Numbered from the stretch's first letter, positions 24,123-32,770 are shown. The stretch: DNA of 64,000 bases from an uncultured Eubacteriales bacterium (GCA_948514155.1 CAOQYA010000002.1:42164-106163), one strand, 5' to 3'. The notes: a model not told the origin generated them from the letters alone. Numbers and translations: made by a program.

Positions 24123-24845
24123 TTAAAGCTTAGTTCTTCCCAACAAACTCATTACGATAGACCCGCTCACCGCTGCATTCAGGCTTTCAATGCCTTCGTG
24201 CATAGGAATTGTTAGCGCAATTTTGGAAATCGCTGTGATTTCGTCGCTCACTCCTTGGCCCTCGCTGCCCACAACAATTCCAAGCGGCGTTTTAGGCTTA
24301 AATTCGAACACATTTTCGCCTCGCATATCGGTGATTGCGAGAGTTAAGCCCTCTTTTTTTGCCATTTCGATAAACTCGGAGCGCGAAAGATTGAAAACAG
24401 GAATGTTGAACACTGCTCCGGCAGTGCTTCGCACAAGTTTCGAGTTTGTTTGGCTTACTCCATCTAATATAAACACGCTTTCCATTCCAAAAGCAAGTGC
24501 ACTTCGAATGAGTGTTCCCGCGTTGCCGGGGTCTTGAATTCCGTCAAGCACAAGAAAGTTCCCTTTAGGAATTTCCACAACATGTTGTGTGTATTCTAAC
24601 ATAACAACCACTCCCCGCGGTGTTTTAACATCGGAAAGCGACTGAATGATATCGAGCGAAGTTAAATATTTTTCGCACTCAACTTCGGGAAGCAGTTCTT
24701 CTTTTGTGGCAAGAGCGACAATGGGCCTTGCGCCTTGAGCGACGGCGTCATTAATGATTTTTTGGTTATCTAAAAAAAGCAAAAAATTGTTTTCTCTTTT
24801 TTGCTTTTTAAGTTTTTTAACAAGTTCTCCACTTGCCTTATTCAC
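24123..24845 (-). CDS. TrmH/SpoU-family RNA 2'-O-methyltransferase
   Basis: SAM-dependent ribose methyltransferase of the SPOUT fold, usually acting on 23S rRNA in this position (infC-rpmI-rplT neighbour in Clostridia). 240 residues with the three SpoU motifs: LDGIQDPGNAGTLIRSALAFG, IVVGSEGQGVSDE and IPMHEGIESLNAAVSGSIVMS. The N-terminal substrate-binding domain is about 90 residues. The start overlaps the rplT stop by one base. RlmB-like, but the exact target nucleotide cannot be told. Confidence 0.9.
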   Translation of the reverse strand: MNKASGELVKKLKKQKRENNFLLFLDNQKIINDAVAQGARPIVALATKEELLPEVECEKYLTSLDIIQSLSDVKTPRGVVVMLEYTQHVVEIPKGNFLVLDGIQDPGNAGTLIRSALAFGMESVFILDGVSQTNSKLVRSTAGAVFNIPVFNLSRSEFIEMAKKEGLTLAITDMRGENVFEFKPKTPLGIVVGSEGQGVSDEITAISKIALTIPMHEGIESLNAAVSGSIVMSLLGRTKL

Positions 24846-25189
24846 TAGGCTTTAACCTCTGCAACAAGTGCTTTGAATGCTTCTGGGTCACGAACAGCGA
24901 TGTCTGCAAGCACCTTTCTGTTAAGGTCGATGTTTTTAGACTTAAGTCCGGCAATAAATCTCGAATATGAGATATCGTTAAGGCGGCAAGCCGCGTTAAT
25001 TCTTGTGATCCAAAGAGCGCGGAAGTCTCTTTTCTTTTGTTTGCGGCCGATGTAAGCATACATTCCGCTCTTCATAACCTGCTCGCGTGCAGTTCTGTAG
25101 AGTTTAGATTTTGCTCCACGATAGCCTTTTGCAGATTTAAGTATTTTTCTACGCTTTTTAACAGCGTTAACAGTTCTTTTAATTCTCAT
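24845..25189 (-). CDS. rplT: 50S ribosomal protein L20
   Basis: Basic assembly protein of the 50S subunit; in Bacillota it also represses its own operon through the leader RNA. 114 residues, with [20 protein letters not shown] at the start and [22 protein letters not shown] in the middle. Third gene of infC-rpmI-rplT. Confidence 0.97.
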   Translation of the reverse strand: MRIKRTVNAVKKRRKILKSAKGYRGAKSKLYRTAREQVMKSGMYAYIGRKQKKRDFRALWITRINAACRLNDISYSRFIAGLKSKNIDLNRKVLADIAVRDPEAFKALVAEVKA

Positions 25190-25201
25190 TTTGCGCTCCT
25201 T

Positions 25202-25399
25202 TTACTTTGCACCAAGAAGAGACTTGATGTTGTCAGAGTTCTTTCCTGCAATGTATGAACCCTTTCTAAGTTTTCTTTTTCTTGCTTGTGATTTGTTGGT
25301 CAAGAAGTGACCTTTTGTTGGGCGTGCATATTTAACTTTGCCAGTTGCAGTGAGTTTAAATCTTTTCTTTGCGCCACTATGTGTTTTTTGTTTTGGCAT
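25202..25399 (-). CDS. rpmI: 50S ribosomal protein L35
   Basis: Small basic 50S protein, 65 residues: MPKQKTHSGAKKRFKLTATG and GHFLTNKSQARKRKLRK are the family hallmarks. Lies 12 bases before rplT and 18 after infC, in the standard operon. Confidence 0.97.
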   Translation of the reverse strand: MPKQKTHSGAKKRFKLTATGKVKYARPTKGHFLTNKSQARKRKLRKGSYIAGKNSDNIKSLLGAK

Positions 25400-25417
25400 A
25401 TTTTTTCTCCTTTTCTG

Positions 25418-25930
25418 TTATGCTTTTTTTGGATTTACAACGACGATTATGTTTCGTCCGTTAACTTCCGGCTCTTTATCTGTTGTGCCGGCATCTTCGA
25501 GTTTAGAAACGAAGTTTTTAACAACTTCTATGCATGTTTTGGCATAGGCTTGTTGCCTTCCCCTCATTCTAAGTGAAACCTTAACTTTGTTGCCTTCTGA
25601 AAGAAATTTCTTGGCGTTTGTTATGCGATAAGCAATGTCGTGGTCGCTGATTGTCATTGAAAGTTGAATTTCTTTAACTTCAATAATCTTTTGATTGCGC
25701 TTGAGTTCTTTTTCTTTCTTGATTGCATCGAACTTATATTTGCCGTAGTCCATAAGTTTGCACACGGCCGGCTTTGAAGAGCCGTTCATAAGCACCAGGT
25801 CAAGATTTTTTTGTTCCGCCACGCTAAGCGCTTTTGAAAGTGACATCACTCCAAGTTGCTCGCCAGCGTCGCCTATCAGCCTCACCTCGTCAGCAGAAAT
25901 TTGATCGTTGATTAAAAGTTCCTTAAAAAT
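25418..25930 (-). CDS. infC: Translation initiation factor IF-3, probable AUU start
   Basis: Binds the 30S subunit and checks start codon choice. No ATG opens the gene: the first GTG (25885) falls inside the conserved domain. Reading upstream in frame gives FKELLINDQISADEVRLIG, the normal IF3 N-terminus, starting at ATT 25930-25928 with AGGAG about eight bases before it. That makes 171 residues, the usual size. Non-canonical AUU starts are known for infC in E. coli and allow IF3 to repress itself. The C-terminal domain carries KVKVSLRMRGRQQAYAKT. Only the start choice is inferred. Confidence 0.93.
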   Translation of the reverse strand: MFKELLINDQISADEVRLIGDAGEQLGVMSLSKALSVAEQKNLDLVLMNGSSKPAVCKLMDYGKYKFDAIKKEKELKRNQKIIEVKEIQLSMTISDHDIAYRITNAKKFLSEGNKVKVSLRMRGRQQAYAKTCIEVVKNFVSKLEDAGTTDKEPEVNGRNIIVVVNPKKA

Positions 25931-26073
25931 GGTCGTTGTCTCCTTTTATAAAAAATTTGGTGAAAGACAAATTGCTTCCACCAAAAAACTTATTTTATTT
26001 TGATATAAAGTTTTTTAACACGGCCTAAATCCTAGCGTTTGACCGGTGAGAAGTGGAAACTTCTGCTTTCGAT
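25931..26073 (-). promoter_or_regulatory. L20-type leader with transcription attenuator upstream of infC
   Basis: About 143 bases separate the promoter from infC. A terminator hairpin TTTGGTG/CACCAAA (25979-25985, 25956-25962) with a T run (25950-25955) lies just before the infC ribosome site. An upstream AAAAAACTT can pair with AAGTTTTTT that overlaps the terminator's left arm, giving a mutually exclusive antiterminator. The 5' part contains GCAGAAGTTTCCACTTCTCACC, the kind of stem seen in L20 leader RNAs of Bacillota. Confidence 0.75.
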
Positions 26074-26079
26074 GTGTTA

Positions 26080-26109
26080 ATATTAGCACACTTTTTTACT
26101 TCTTGTCAA
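26080..26109 (-). promoter_or_regulatory. Promoter of the infC operon
   Basis: TTGACA (26104-26109), 18-base spacer, TAATAT (26080-26085) on the - strand. The -35 lies within the last codons of the upstream gene. Confidence 0.8.
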
Positions 26110-26698
26110 CTGTTTTTTCAGATTTTTTGCGTTTATAGAAAAATATTTTATCAAGAATTTTCCCCAGCCTTAATATCAGCCTGTCGGCATTTTTGATTGC
26201 CCTGCCTTTCATGAGCGCTTTAAAGAGAATGGTCAGCCCCGCAATCAACGAACTTACAAGCGTGGAGATAATAATCACAACACTTGGCTGAGAGATGTTT
26301 TGTGAGATTGAAAGAATAACACATGCCCCACCCGCGCCCGACAAAATGCCGCAGATGTCACCCACAACATCGGCACAAAAGGAGCAGACTTTTTCGGAAT
26401 TTTTTTTGAGCCTTAAAGCCACCTCGCTCCCGGGCTCTCCCTTTTCGACGGCGCGCTTAAAAAAGTCTTCGTCCGCGCTGGTGACCGCGATGCCTATCAT
26501 GTCGAACACGACGCTTAGAAAGATAAAGAGTGCAATCATTGCGCAGGCCATTATCGCGCCAAGCGAAGAGAGCACGCTGTGGCTGAGAAGTGAAAAAAGC
26601 GAAGAGAGACAAATAGAAACAATGAACATCTTAAATGCCCATCGATAATGCCTAATCTCCACCGCGCTCGCCTTAACCTTGTCCTTTTTACGCTTCAT
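26096..26698 (-). CDS. Conserved Clostridial membrane protein, CorB/CNNM-like name only
   Basis: 200 residues with two N-terminal membrane segments (about 22-68), the motif FDMIGIAVTSADEDFFKRAVEKG, then SFCADVVGDICGILSGAGGACVI and a further membrane pair and basic tail. I recall this as a conserved Clostridial family sometimes annotated as Mg/Co transporter CorB; function unknown. No Shine-Dalgarno is seen: TATACT (26705-26710) ends six bases before the ATG, so it may be leaderless, but the -35 is poor. Confidence 0.8.
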   Translation of the reverse strand: MKRKKDKVKASAVEIRHYRWAFKMFIVSICLSSLFSLLSHSVLSSLGAIMACAMIALFIFLSVVFDMIGIAVTSADEDFFKRAVEKGEPGSEVALRLKKNSEKVCSFCADVVGDICGILSGAGGACVILSISQNISQPSVVIIISTLVSSLIAGLTILFKALMKGRAIKNADRLILRLGKILDKIFFYKRKKSEKTVDKK

Positions 26699-26732
26699 AG
26701 AAGTAGTATATTTTTAAAGTTGAGATTATATG

Positions 26733-26756
26733 AAAAAACCCCGCGGGTGCTGGGGG
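26733..26756 (-). terminator. Terminator of the orphan gene at 26763
   Basis: CCCC/GGGG arms (26752-26755, 26739-26742) with an inner GC-rich loop, followed by a six-T run on the - strand. Confidence 0.72.
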
Positions 26757-26762
26757 CTATTC

Positions 26763-27371
26763 CTACCTGTGCAACATCTCGTTTTCGCGCGGGTTGACCG
26801 CTAAGTCATTGTCCATTTGGTTTACAGCTTGAAGTTGCGCCTCAGTAGGTTTTTCTAATGGAGGCAATGTTTCAATTTGCTCTTCTTTTGGCGATTGCTC
26901 AGTCTGTTTTTTAAGTTCATTATTTCCAAGTGATAATACACGGACAAGACCTAACTCACCTACTACAACTAAAGCAAGGGCAATCAGTGCTTTCTCGGCG
27001 TTGCTTTCAGCCTGATTATACAGCGCGGTCAGTTCTGCACTATTTTTTTTCATTAAATCTAAAGCGTGCTCATTGCTGTTTGCATATTTTAAGTTGTTTT
27101 TATATTCTATTTGCTTTTTATTAAAAAACTCTTGGTCGGTGTTGATATTAAAATCATATTTTGAGAACTCTTCTTCTATCGATTTAATTTCGCTCTCTAT
27201 CTGAGTTTTATACATGTCTGTGCTTTTGAAAGTGGTTAAAGTTTTGTGAGAACTAGAATAATATTTAATCGTAAGTCCTAGTGGCGTTGCGATACTTGCT
27301 AGCACAAAGCCAATACTCGCAAGTCTAAAAACAGATTTTACTTTTAATCGTGTGTTTTGCTTATTCTTCAT
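26763..27371 (-). CDS. Hypothetical membrane protein, 202 aa
   Basis: Not recognised. One N-terminal hydrophobic segment (about 16-36, FRLASIGFVLASIATPLGLTI), a Lys/Glu-rich helical region that probably forms a coiled coil (about 45-120), a second hydrophobic segment (about 127-146, ALIALALVVVGELGLVRVLS), and a Pro/Glu-rich polar tail. The layout suggests a hairpin membrane protein with an external helical loop. Own promoter and terminator; inserted between proS and the infC region. Confidence 0.72.
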   Translation of the reverse strand: MKNKQNTRLKVKSVFRLASIGFVLASIATPLGLTIKYYSSSHKTLTTFKSTDMYKTQIESEIKSIEEEFSKYDFNINTDQEFFNKKQIEYKNNLKYANSNEHALDLMKKNSAELTALYNQAESNAEKALIALALVVVGELGLVRVLSLGNNELKKQTEQSPKEEQIETLPPLEKPTEAQLQAVNQMDNDLAVNPRENEMLHR

Positions 27372-27392
27372 AATATCCCTTTAATTAGATTT

Positions 27393-27421
27393 ATTGTATC
27401 AAAAAAAGGGCTTGCTGTCAA
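27393..27421 (-). promoter_or_regulatory. Promoter of the orphan gene at 26763
   Basis: TTGACA (27416-27421), 17-base spacer, TACAAT (27393-27398) on the - strand, overlapping the proS terminator. Confidence 0.78.
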
Positions 27422-27428
27422 GACCTTT
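27401..27428 (-). terminator. Terminator of proS
   Basis: On the - strand GGTCTTG-ACAG-CAAGCCC (one mismatch) is followed by a run of seven T. It overlaps the -35 box of the next gene's promoter. Confidence 0.6.
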
Positions 27429-27435
27429 TTCTTCT

Positions 27436-29136
27436 CTAATACACAATAAGTTCGTCGAGTTTCTTTGAGAGGTTTTGCTCCGAGACGAAGATTTTTTCGC
27501 CGGTGGCGCGAATGGTGATTTCAAGCGTGCCGTTTTCAAGCGTTTTTGGACTGATAACAATGCGCACTGGAATGCCCATAAGTTCGCTGTCTGTAAGTTT
27601 AAGACCGGCGGACGCATTTCTATCGTCATACAAAACCTCAAAGTTTTCGGCAACAAGTTTTTTATACAACTTCTCAGCCGCTTCTCTCACCTTCTCGTCG
27701 TCCATTCTGAGTGGGCAAAGATAGATGTGCCATGGCGCAACGCTCATAGGCCAAACAAGGCCTTTCTCGTCCGAATTCTCTTCCGCAATTGCGGCGATAT
27801 TTCTGCCAATGCCAATGCCATAGCAGCCCATGATTGGATTGAAGAGATTTCCGTCCTTGTCGTGCACCTGCATGCCCATAGACTTTGTGTATTTTGTTCC
27901 AAGCTGGAAGATATTGCCGATTTCAATTCCCTTTTTAACGAGAAGTTTTGCGCCGCACTTAGGGCAACGCTCGCCTTCTGAAACTTTGGAGATGTCAACA
28001 AATTTTTCCGGCTTAACATCGCGCGAGATTGACACGCCTTGATAGTGGAAGCCTTCTTTGTTTGCTCCGGTCACGAAACTTTCTAAGCCCTCGAGCGATT
28101 TGTCAAAATAGATTTCTGCGCCCTCAACACTGAGGTCCACGCAGCCGATATTGCCTTTAACAAGGCCGCTGTCTTCGAGATTTTTGATTGCAATGTCGCC
28201 GCCAACGAGGAGTTTGAGTTTTGCTTCGTTAACCTCCTTGTCGCCTCTAAGGAAAGCAATCACAACCCGTTTCTCGTCGCCGATAACAGCATAGCAGACC
28301 GCCTTGCAAACTTGAGAAGGCTTTTTATTGAGATTGGAGCAAACTTCGTCAATAGACTTTGCCTCGCCGGTGAAAACTTCTTGTTTTACTCCGAAGATGT
28401 GGTCGTTTTCGTCCATAACTGATGTTGCAACATCGATGTTGGAAGCCGTGTCGCAGTCTGGGCAGATTATGATTGTGTCCTCGCCTATTTCAGTAAGAAG
28501 TTGGAACTCGTCGGCAACCTTGCCCCCCATCATTCCGCCGTCCGAATGCACAGCAATAACCTTCTTCAGCCCCATGCGGCGATAGATTTTAAAATATGCG
28601 TCATAGAGTTTTTTATAATACTCTTCCAAATCTTCTTGCGTTTCATGGAAGGAATATGCGTCTTTCATAAGAAACTCGCGCACGCGAATAAGTCCCGCTC
28701 TTGGACGGGCTTCGTCGCGCACCTTGGTCTGAATTTGATAAATCATAAATGGCAGCTGGTCATAACTCTTAATTGTGTCCATGGCTGCATGCACAGACGC
28801 CTCTTCGTGGGTCATGCCGATAACAAGGTCGTGACCGCCCCTGTCTTTAAAGCGCATCATCTCTTGTCCGATTGAAGAATATCTTCCGCTCATGTCCCAA
28901 AGTTCGCGAGGCATAACAACCGGGAAAAGACACTCCTGTCCGCCTACTGCGTCCATTTCTTCGCGAATGATTGCTTGAATTTTTTTGCTAATTCGCTCAG
29001 CCGGAGGAAGAAGTGTGAAAATTCCGCCGCCCACTTGTTTTATGTAGCCCGCGCGCGAAAGGAAGATGTGACTTTTTGCTGTTGCGTCTGCTGGAGGATT
29101 TTTAAATCTTTCCCCCAAAAGTTTACTCATTCTCAT
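27436..29136 (-). CDS. proS: Prolyl-tRNA synthetase, bacterial type
   Basis: Charges tRNA-Pro. 566 residues, bacterial (ProS1) form: class II motif 1 region KSHIFLSRAGYIKQVGGGIFTLLP, motif 2 QTKVRDEARPRAGLIRVREFLMKD, an editing insertion (about 230-400, HSDGGMMGGKVADEF nearby), and motif 3 MGCYGIGIGRNIAA. The ATG at 29136 has GGAGG six bases upstream. It overlaps xseB by 14 bases. In B. subtilis proS sits between rseP and polC; here it has joined the nusB-xseA-xseB unit instead. Confidence 0.96.
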   Translation of the reverse strand: MRMSKLLGERFKNPPADATAKSHIFLSRAGYIKQVGGGIFTLLPPAERISKKIQAIIREEMDAVGGQECLFPVVMPRELWDMSGRYSSIGQEMMRFKDRGGHDLVIGMTHEEASVHAAMDTIKSYDQLPFMIYQIQTKVRDEARPRAGLIRVREFLMKDAYSFHETQEDLEEYYKKLYDAYFKIYRRMGLKKVIAVHSDGGMMGGKVADEFQLLTEIGEDTIIICPDCDTASNIDVATSVMDENDHIFGVKQEVFTGEAKSIDEVCSNLNKKPSQVCKAVCYAVIGDEKRVVIAFLRGDKEVNEAKLKLLVGGDIAIKNLEDSGLVKGNIGCVDLSVEGAEIYFDKSLEGLESFVTGANKEGFHYQGVSISRDVKPEKFVDISKVSEGERCPKCGAKLLVKKGIEIGNIFQLGTKYTKSMGMQVHDKDGNLFNPIMGCYGIGIGRNIAAIAEENSDEKGLVWPMSVAPWHIYLCPLRMDDEKVREAAEKLYKKLVAENFEVLYDDRNASAGLKLTDSELMGIPVRIVISPKTLENGTLEITIRATGEKIFVSEQNLSKKLDELIVY

Positions 29137-29338
29137 TGCATTCCTCCATTTTAAGTTGGGACAATTCTTGCTTGATTTGCTTAACTTTGCCCTTTGTCTC
29201 TTTCACGAGGCCATAGCAGAATTTGATAAGTTTCATTCCCTCTTCAAACAGCCCCGAGGCCTCTGCAAGCGGCACAGTTTCGCTTGAAAGCCTATCAACA
29301 ATTTCGGTCAGTTTTTTTATCGCCTCTTCATATGTCAT
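29123..29338 (-). CDS. xseB: Exodeoxyribonuclease VII small subunit
   Basis: 71-residue helical partner of XseA in exonuclease VII. MTYEEAIKKLTEIVDRLSSETVPLAEASGLFEEGMKLI-type sequence is the family hallmark. The ATG overlaps the xseA stop (ATGA), and its 3' end overlaps proS by 14 bases. Confidence 0.93.
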   Translation of the reverse strand: MTYEEAIKKLTEIVDRLSSETVPLAEASGLFEEGMKLIKFCYGLVKETKGKVKQIKQELSQLKMEECNENE

Positions 29339-30450
29339 GATTTCACCTCTTTTGCCTCGGCAAGCACAGAGCCGTCGTGGAACTTGATTTCTATCTCAGA
29401 TTTTAACACAATATTTTGAGCCTTGTCAACAACTTTGCCCCCTTGCTCGATGCGGGCATAGCCGCGTTTTAAAATGTCGAGTGGATTAAGTTTCGAAAGC
29501 GAATTTTCAATCAGCCCAAGCTGATAGTCTTTTTCCGTGAAGAAACTTGTTGTCAAATTTTCAAGTCTGTTTTCCGCCCTTTCAAGCGGCGAAATTTTGG
29601 AAGCGATAAATCTGTTAAGTTCGCTCTCGAACGCGCCTTCAAGGTGCTTTAACGCGCTCACGCGCTCGCCTTTATTCTTTGTTAGAAGTTCGGCCGCGGC
29701 TGACGGCGTTGGCGCGCGCATATCGGAAACAAAATCGATAATGGTAAAATCTGTTTCATGGCCGACCGCGCTCATTAAAAACTTCTCGCATGCGGCAGCC
29801 GCGCGAGCAACAACTTCGGTGTTATATGCTGCGAGGTCTTCGAGCGAGCCTCCGCCTCTTGCCACAACTATAACATCAATCTCGTCGAAAGTTGATAGAA
29901 GATTTATCGCTTTAGCAATTTCCACTTCTGCGCCATTTCCTTGCACCTTCACCGGAAAGAGCGCGATGTTTATGCTTGGGTCGCGGCGGGTGGCGACATT
30001 TATTATGTCATGAATAACTGCGCCCTCTTTAGAGGTTATCACGCCGATTGTTTTGATGTTTTCGGGCATTGGCTTTTTGCGAGACTCGTCGAACAGGCCC
30101 TCGCTTTCGAGTTTTTCTTTCATGAAAAGAAACTGCTTGAACAAATCGCCCTGCCCCGATTTTTCCACTTTTTGAACATTGAAAGATAGCCTTCCGCCCT
30201 TGGAATAATAGTTTGGCGAGCCGGTGACGATAATCTCGTCCCCTTCTTTAATATCCTTCATTGCAAAAGGAATAAAGGTGACGCAAGAAATCATGCCGCC
30301 CTCGTCCTTAAGCGAGAAATAGGTGGCGTTCCTTGCGCTTGACAAGCCAAAAACTTCCCCAACAATTTTTATATTGTGGAGAAGCTCTTCAGCGTCAAAT
30401 ATCTGTTTGATGTAGCCGTTATATTGCGAAACGGTTATCGCTTCAAGCAT
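29335..30450 (-). CDS. xseA: Exodeoxyribonuclease VII large subunit
   Basis: Degrades single-stranded DNA. 371 residues from ATG 30450, chosen because GGAAG lies five bases upstream. N-terminal OB-fold (VGEVFGLSSARNATYFSLKDEGG), then the catalytic core with IGVITSKEGAVIHDI, VVARGGGSLEDLAAYNTE and SAVGHETDFTIIDFVSDMRAPTPSAAAELL, and a coiled-coil C-terminus ending in the ILKRGYARI strand. Shorter than the 400-450 residues common elsewhere. Overlaps nusB by eight bases. Confidence 0.95.
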   Translation of the reverse strand: MLEAITVSQYNGYIKQIFDAEELLHNIKIVGEVFGLSSARNATYFSLKDEGGMISCVTFIPFAMKDIKEGDEIIVTGSPNYYSKGGRLSFNVQKVEKSGQGDLFKQFLFMKEKLESEGLFDESRKKPMPENIKTIGVITSKEGAVIHDIINVATRRDPSINIALFPVKVQGNGAEVEIAKAINLLSTFDEIDVIVVARGGGSLEDLAAYNTEVVARAAAACEKFLMSAVGHETDFTIIDFVSDMRAPTPSAAAELLTKNKGERVSALKHLEGAFESELNRFIASKISPLERAENRLENLTTSFFTEKDYQLGLIENSLSKLNPLDILKRGYARIEQGGKVVDKAQNIVLKSEIEIKFHDGSVLAEAKEVKS

Positions 30451-30832
30451 TTTCACTTCCTTTTTTGATTGCGCTGGAAAGCACCCCGTTCAAAAACTTA
30501 GGGCTGTCTTCCGACGAATAGACTTTCGCCATTTCCACCACTTCATTGATAACAATGGGCGCAGGCGTTTTAATATAGTCGATTTCGGCGATTGCGACAG
30601 AAAGAAGAGCGAGGTCGATTTTATGAACTCTGTCGAGGCTGTAGCCGACCAAAATGCCCTCTATCTTTTTTTCAATATCTTCTCTATGTAAAGAGTATGC
30701 CGAGAAGATTTCTTCGGCAAAGGCTCTGTCTTTATCTTTAATTTGCTCCCACATCTCGTCGTCGCAAGGGCTGGAGTTAAAAAGCCTCTCGAAAGCGAGC
30801 GAGAATGCAAGCACTCGTGCGTCTCTTCTCAT
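30443..30832 (-). CDS. nusB: Transcription antitermination factor NusB
   Basis: RNA-binding partner of NusE in rRNA antitermination. 129 residues, all helical: RRDARVLAFSLAFERLF at the start, IEGILVGYSLDRVHKIDLALLSVAIAEIDY and VINEVVEMAKVYSSEDSPKFLNGVLS. Typical size. Follows the Asp23-like gene by one base, in the conserved asp23-nusB-xseA order. Confidence 0.95.
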   Translation of the reverse strand: MRRDARVLAFSLAFERLFNSSPCDDEMWEQIKDKDRAFAEEIFSAYSLHREDIEKKIEGILVGYSLDRVHKIDLALLSVAIAEIDYIKTPAPIVINEVVEMAKVYSSEDSPKFLNGVLSSAIKKGSENA

Positions 30833-30833
30833 T

Positions 30834-31211
30834 TTACATTCCTGTGTCTATGCGATTGCAGATTACATTCATGATGTGAACGCTGATGTTGGATGTTTTC
30901 ATTTCCACCATGCCGGAGAGGTTGTTTTTGATGTTCTCCTGAATTCTGTATGCAAGATCGGGAGCGGCTTCGCCGATATACACATCCACATACACATCAA
31001 TTTTCAGTGCGCCATTAGCGTCGAAATGGATGCACACCCCTTCATAGTCCTGTTTAGATAAAATTTTCTTATGCCAAGGCAGGTTAGCGTTCGAAAGCCT
31101 TGCCACACCTTTGATTTCTTTGGTGGCAAGGCTGACGATTGAATATAAAATGCTTTTGTCGCAAGTGATTTTTCCGTCTTCACTGTATAATTTTGTGTCT
31201 GCCATATTCAC
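30834..31211 (-). CDS. Asp23/Gls24 family envelope stress protein (YqhY-like)
   Basis: 125 residues of the Asp23/DUF322 family: ITCDKSILYSIVSLATKEIKGVARLS at the start, VYVDVYIGEAAPDLAYRIQENIKN and VNVHIMNVIC-type ending. The homologue in this position in B. subtilis is YqhY, linked to control of acetyl-CoA carboxylase; accBC, normally adjacent, are missing here. No membrane segment. Confidence 0.9.
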   Translation of the reverse strand: MNMADTKLYSEDGKITCDKSILYSIVSLATKEIKGVARLSNANLPWHKKILSKQDYEGVCIHFDANGALKIDVYVDVYIGEAAPDLAYRIQENIKNNLSGMVEMKTSNISVHIMNVICNRIDTGM

Positions 31212-31265
31212 TCCTAATTTAAGTTATATATATTAAATATAGCACACTTTTATCTTTTTTAACAA

Positions 31266-31736
31266 CTATTCAACAGGAATTATTTTAATATTTTTAAGTT
31301 CTGTGCCAAGTTGCTCTTGAATTATTGCAACAACTTGTGCAACTTCGTTTTCTGTGAGAACTGCTGCGTCTACAAGCACATTCACATTTGCTGTTGACAT
31401 GGTGATAACGCAGTCCTTAAAGCCAAGGCCTTTAACCAGCCCTTCAACAACAAGTTCTTTGTCCATTTGTGCGATAAGATTTATTCTTGCCTGGTCGGCG
31501 TTCTTGATTGCTTCTTCTGATGATGACGGACTTTCAACTATCGCTTGATAGTAAAGAAGTTCTTGGTCGCGTCTTGCTTCCCTGTCTTGACGATAGGAAG
31601 CAAAGTAACTTGCGGTTGTTGTTTGAGTTGGAACATTGTCTTTCACAGAATTGTTGAGAGCCACATTCAGATAACCTGTCACGCCCAACAGCACCACCAT
31701 GACCGCAAGAATAATGATTTTTGTTCTCTTTTTCAT
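31266..31736 (-). CDS. spoIIIAH: Stage III sporulation protein AH
   Basis: Mother-cell membrane protein that pairs with forespore SpoIIQ to form the feeding channel. From ATG 31736 (AGGAG seven bases upstream; the longer frame to 31757 lacks this) it has 156 residues: one N-terminal transmembrane helix (TKIIILAVMVVLLGVTGYL), a linker with YFASYRQDREARRDQELLYYQAI, and the EscJ/ring-building domain (VVEGLVKGLGFKDCVITMS ... EIIQEQLGTELKNIKIIPV-type end). Last gene of the spoIIIA operon. Confidence 0.94.
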   Translation of the reverse strand: MKKRTKIIILAVMVVLLGVTGYLNVALNNSVKDNVPTQTTTASYFASYRQDREARRDQELLYYQAIVESPSSSEEAIKNADQARINLIAQMDKELVVEGLVKGLGFKDCVITMSTANVNVLVDAAVLTENEVAQVVAIIQEQLGTELKNIKIIPVE

Positions 31737-31749
31737 TTTCATTCTCCTT

Positions 31750-32265
31750 TTATGCACCTGTTAATATCAAAATATCTTCATTTGCAATGTCGACCACAGT
31801 TTGTATGGCTGTGACGAGGTTGAGCCTCACCGAAATGTTGTCTGCTCCACTCGCCGACACCAGCACGCCCTTAATTTCGGGATATATCTCCTTCACAAGC
31901 ACAGGTTTGCCCGAGACGAGGATAATGCTGCTTGTCGTTGTTGAGCCGGACGAGTTTTCTTTGACCGTCTCTTCGGTGGCGTAGACATATTCAAAGCCGC
32001 TGCCGAGAGTGACCAGCACACTCACATTGCCAGCACCCTTGACTTGGCTGAGAATGCCCTCAAGCTTGTCCTCCAAGCCTTTGGCGTAAGCCTCGGCGTC
32101 AGAGGCTGATATTGATGTGTCGGTCTCTTTTTGCGGGCTTTTCGCCGGAGTGCGAATGAAAAGGAAATAGCATAATATCAACATTCCTATAACTAGGATG
32201 GCCAGTCCTATTTGTAGTTTTCGATTTTCCTTTATGCTTCGCCCAAGATTTTTAAGCTTGTCCAA
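31750..32265 (-). CDS. spoIIIAG: Stage III sporulation protein AG
   Basis: Ring-forming channel component. A TTG at 32265 with AAAGGTGAG upstream is the likely start, giving 171 residues beginning MDKLKNLGRSIKENRK; the longer frame from 32316 lacks a ribosome site and overlaps spoIIIAF by 47 bases. One transmembrane helix (LAILVIGMLILCYFLFI), then a periplasm-side region with LEGILSQVKGAGNVSVLVTLGSG and a large insertion typical of AG, ending LVTAIQTVVDIANEDILILTGA-like. Confidence 0.92.
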   Translation of the reverse strand: MDKLKNLGRSIKENRKLQIGLAILVIGMLILCYFLFIRTPAKSPQKETDTSISASDAEAYAKGLEDKLEGILSQVKGAGNVSVLVTLGSGFEYVYATEETVKENSSGSTTTSSIILVSGKPVLVKEIYPEIKGVLVSASGADNISVRLNLVTAIQTVVDIANEDILILTGA

Positions 32266-32269
32266 AAAC

Positions 32270-32770
32270 TCACCTTTCAAAATGCACCTCCGACGCCTCG
32301 ACTTTTGCATGAGCAATCACTATCTCTAGTATTTCGTGCTCGATGTCTAAAATATCTTTATGTTTGGCATTCTCTGTTATGACTAAATTCCTTAGTTCGA
32401 CATATATCGCATTAATCTTAAAGTTTGTGGAGAAGTTTTCGGCTGAAACTGACACTTCAACATTATTGTAACCACTTTTTTTTATGTCGAGTGAAATGCC
32501 CTCTTGTATCGCTTTCGTCTTATATACATTCATTTGATAGATGTAGTCTTCTTGGAGCGTGTAGTTATCTGATATGGAAATGTCGGAAAAGGAGAAGTTT
32601 TTGCCAATTAGGCCAGGGAGCGGCGCGATTATAACAAGCACAACAATGAATGAAAATATGCTGCGAATATATTTGTTAAGTTGACCTTCCGGCAGCATCA
32701 GTTCCACAATGACCGATAGGCTGATTATGCCGGCGATTGAAAGTATCCACGCAGAAACAGAGCCAAACAT
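32270..32770 (-). CDS. spoIIIAF: Stage III sporulation protein AF
   Basis: 166 residues with two N-terminal membrane segments (VSAWILSIAGIISLSVIVELMLPEG and IFSFIVVLVIIAPLPGL), the classic AF opening, then a soluble domain in the intermembrane space. Needed for mother cell-forespore communication in B. subtilis. AAGGAGG precedes the ATG. It is separated from spoIIIAE by a 188-base gap that holds a large cruciform, unusual within this operon. Confidence 0.94.
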   Translation of the reverse strand: MFGSVSAWILSIAGIISLSVIVELMLPEGQLNKYIRSIFSFIVVLVIIAPLPGLIGKNFSFSDISISDNYTLQEDYIYQMNVYKTKAIQEGISLDIKKSGYNNVEVSVSAENFSTNFKINAIYVELRNLVITENAKHKDILDIEHEILEIVIAHAKVEASEVHFER

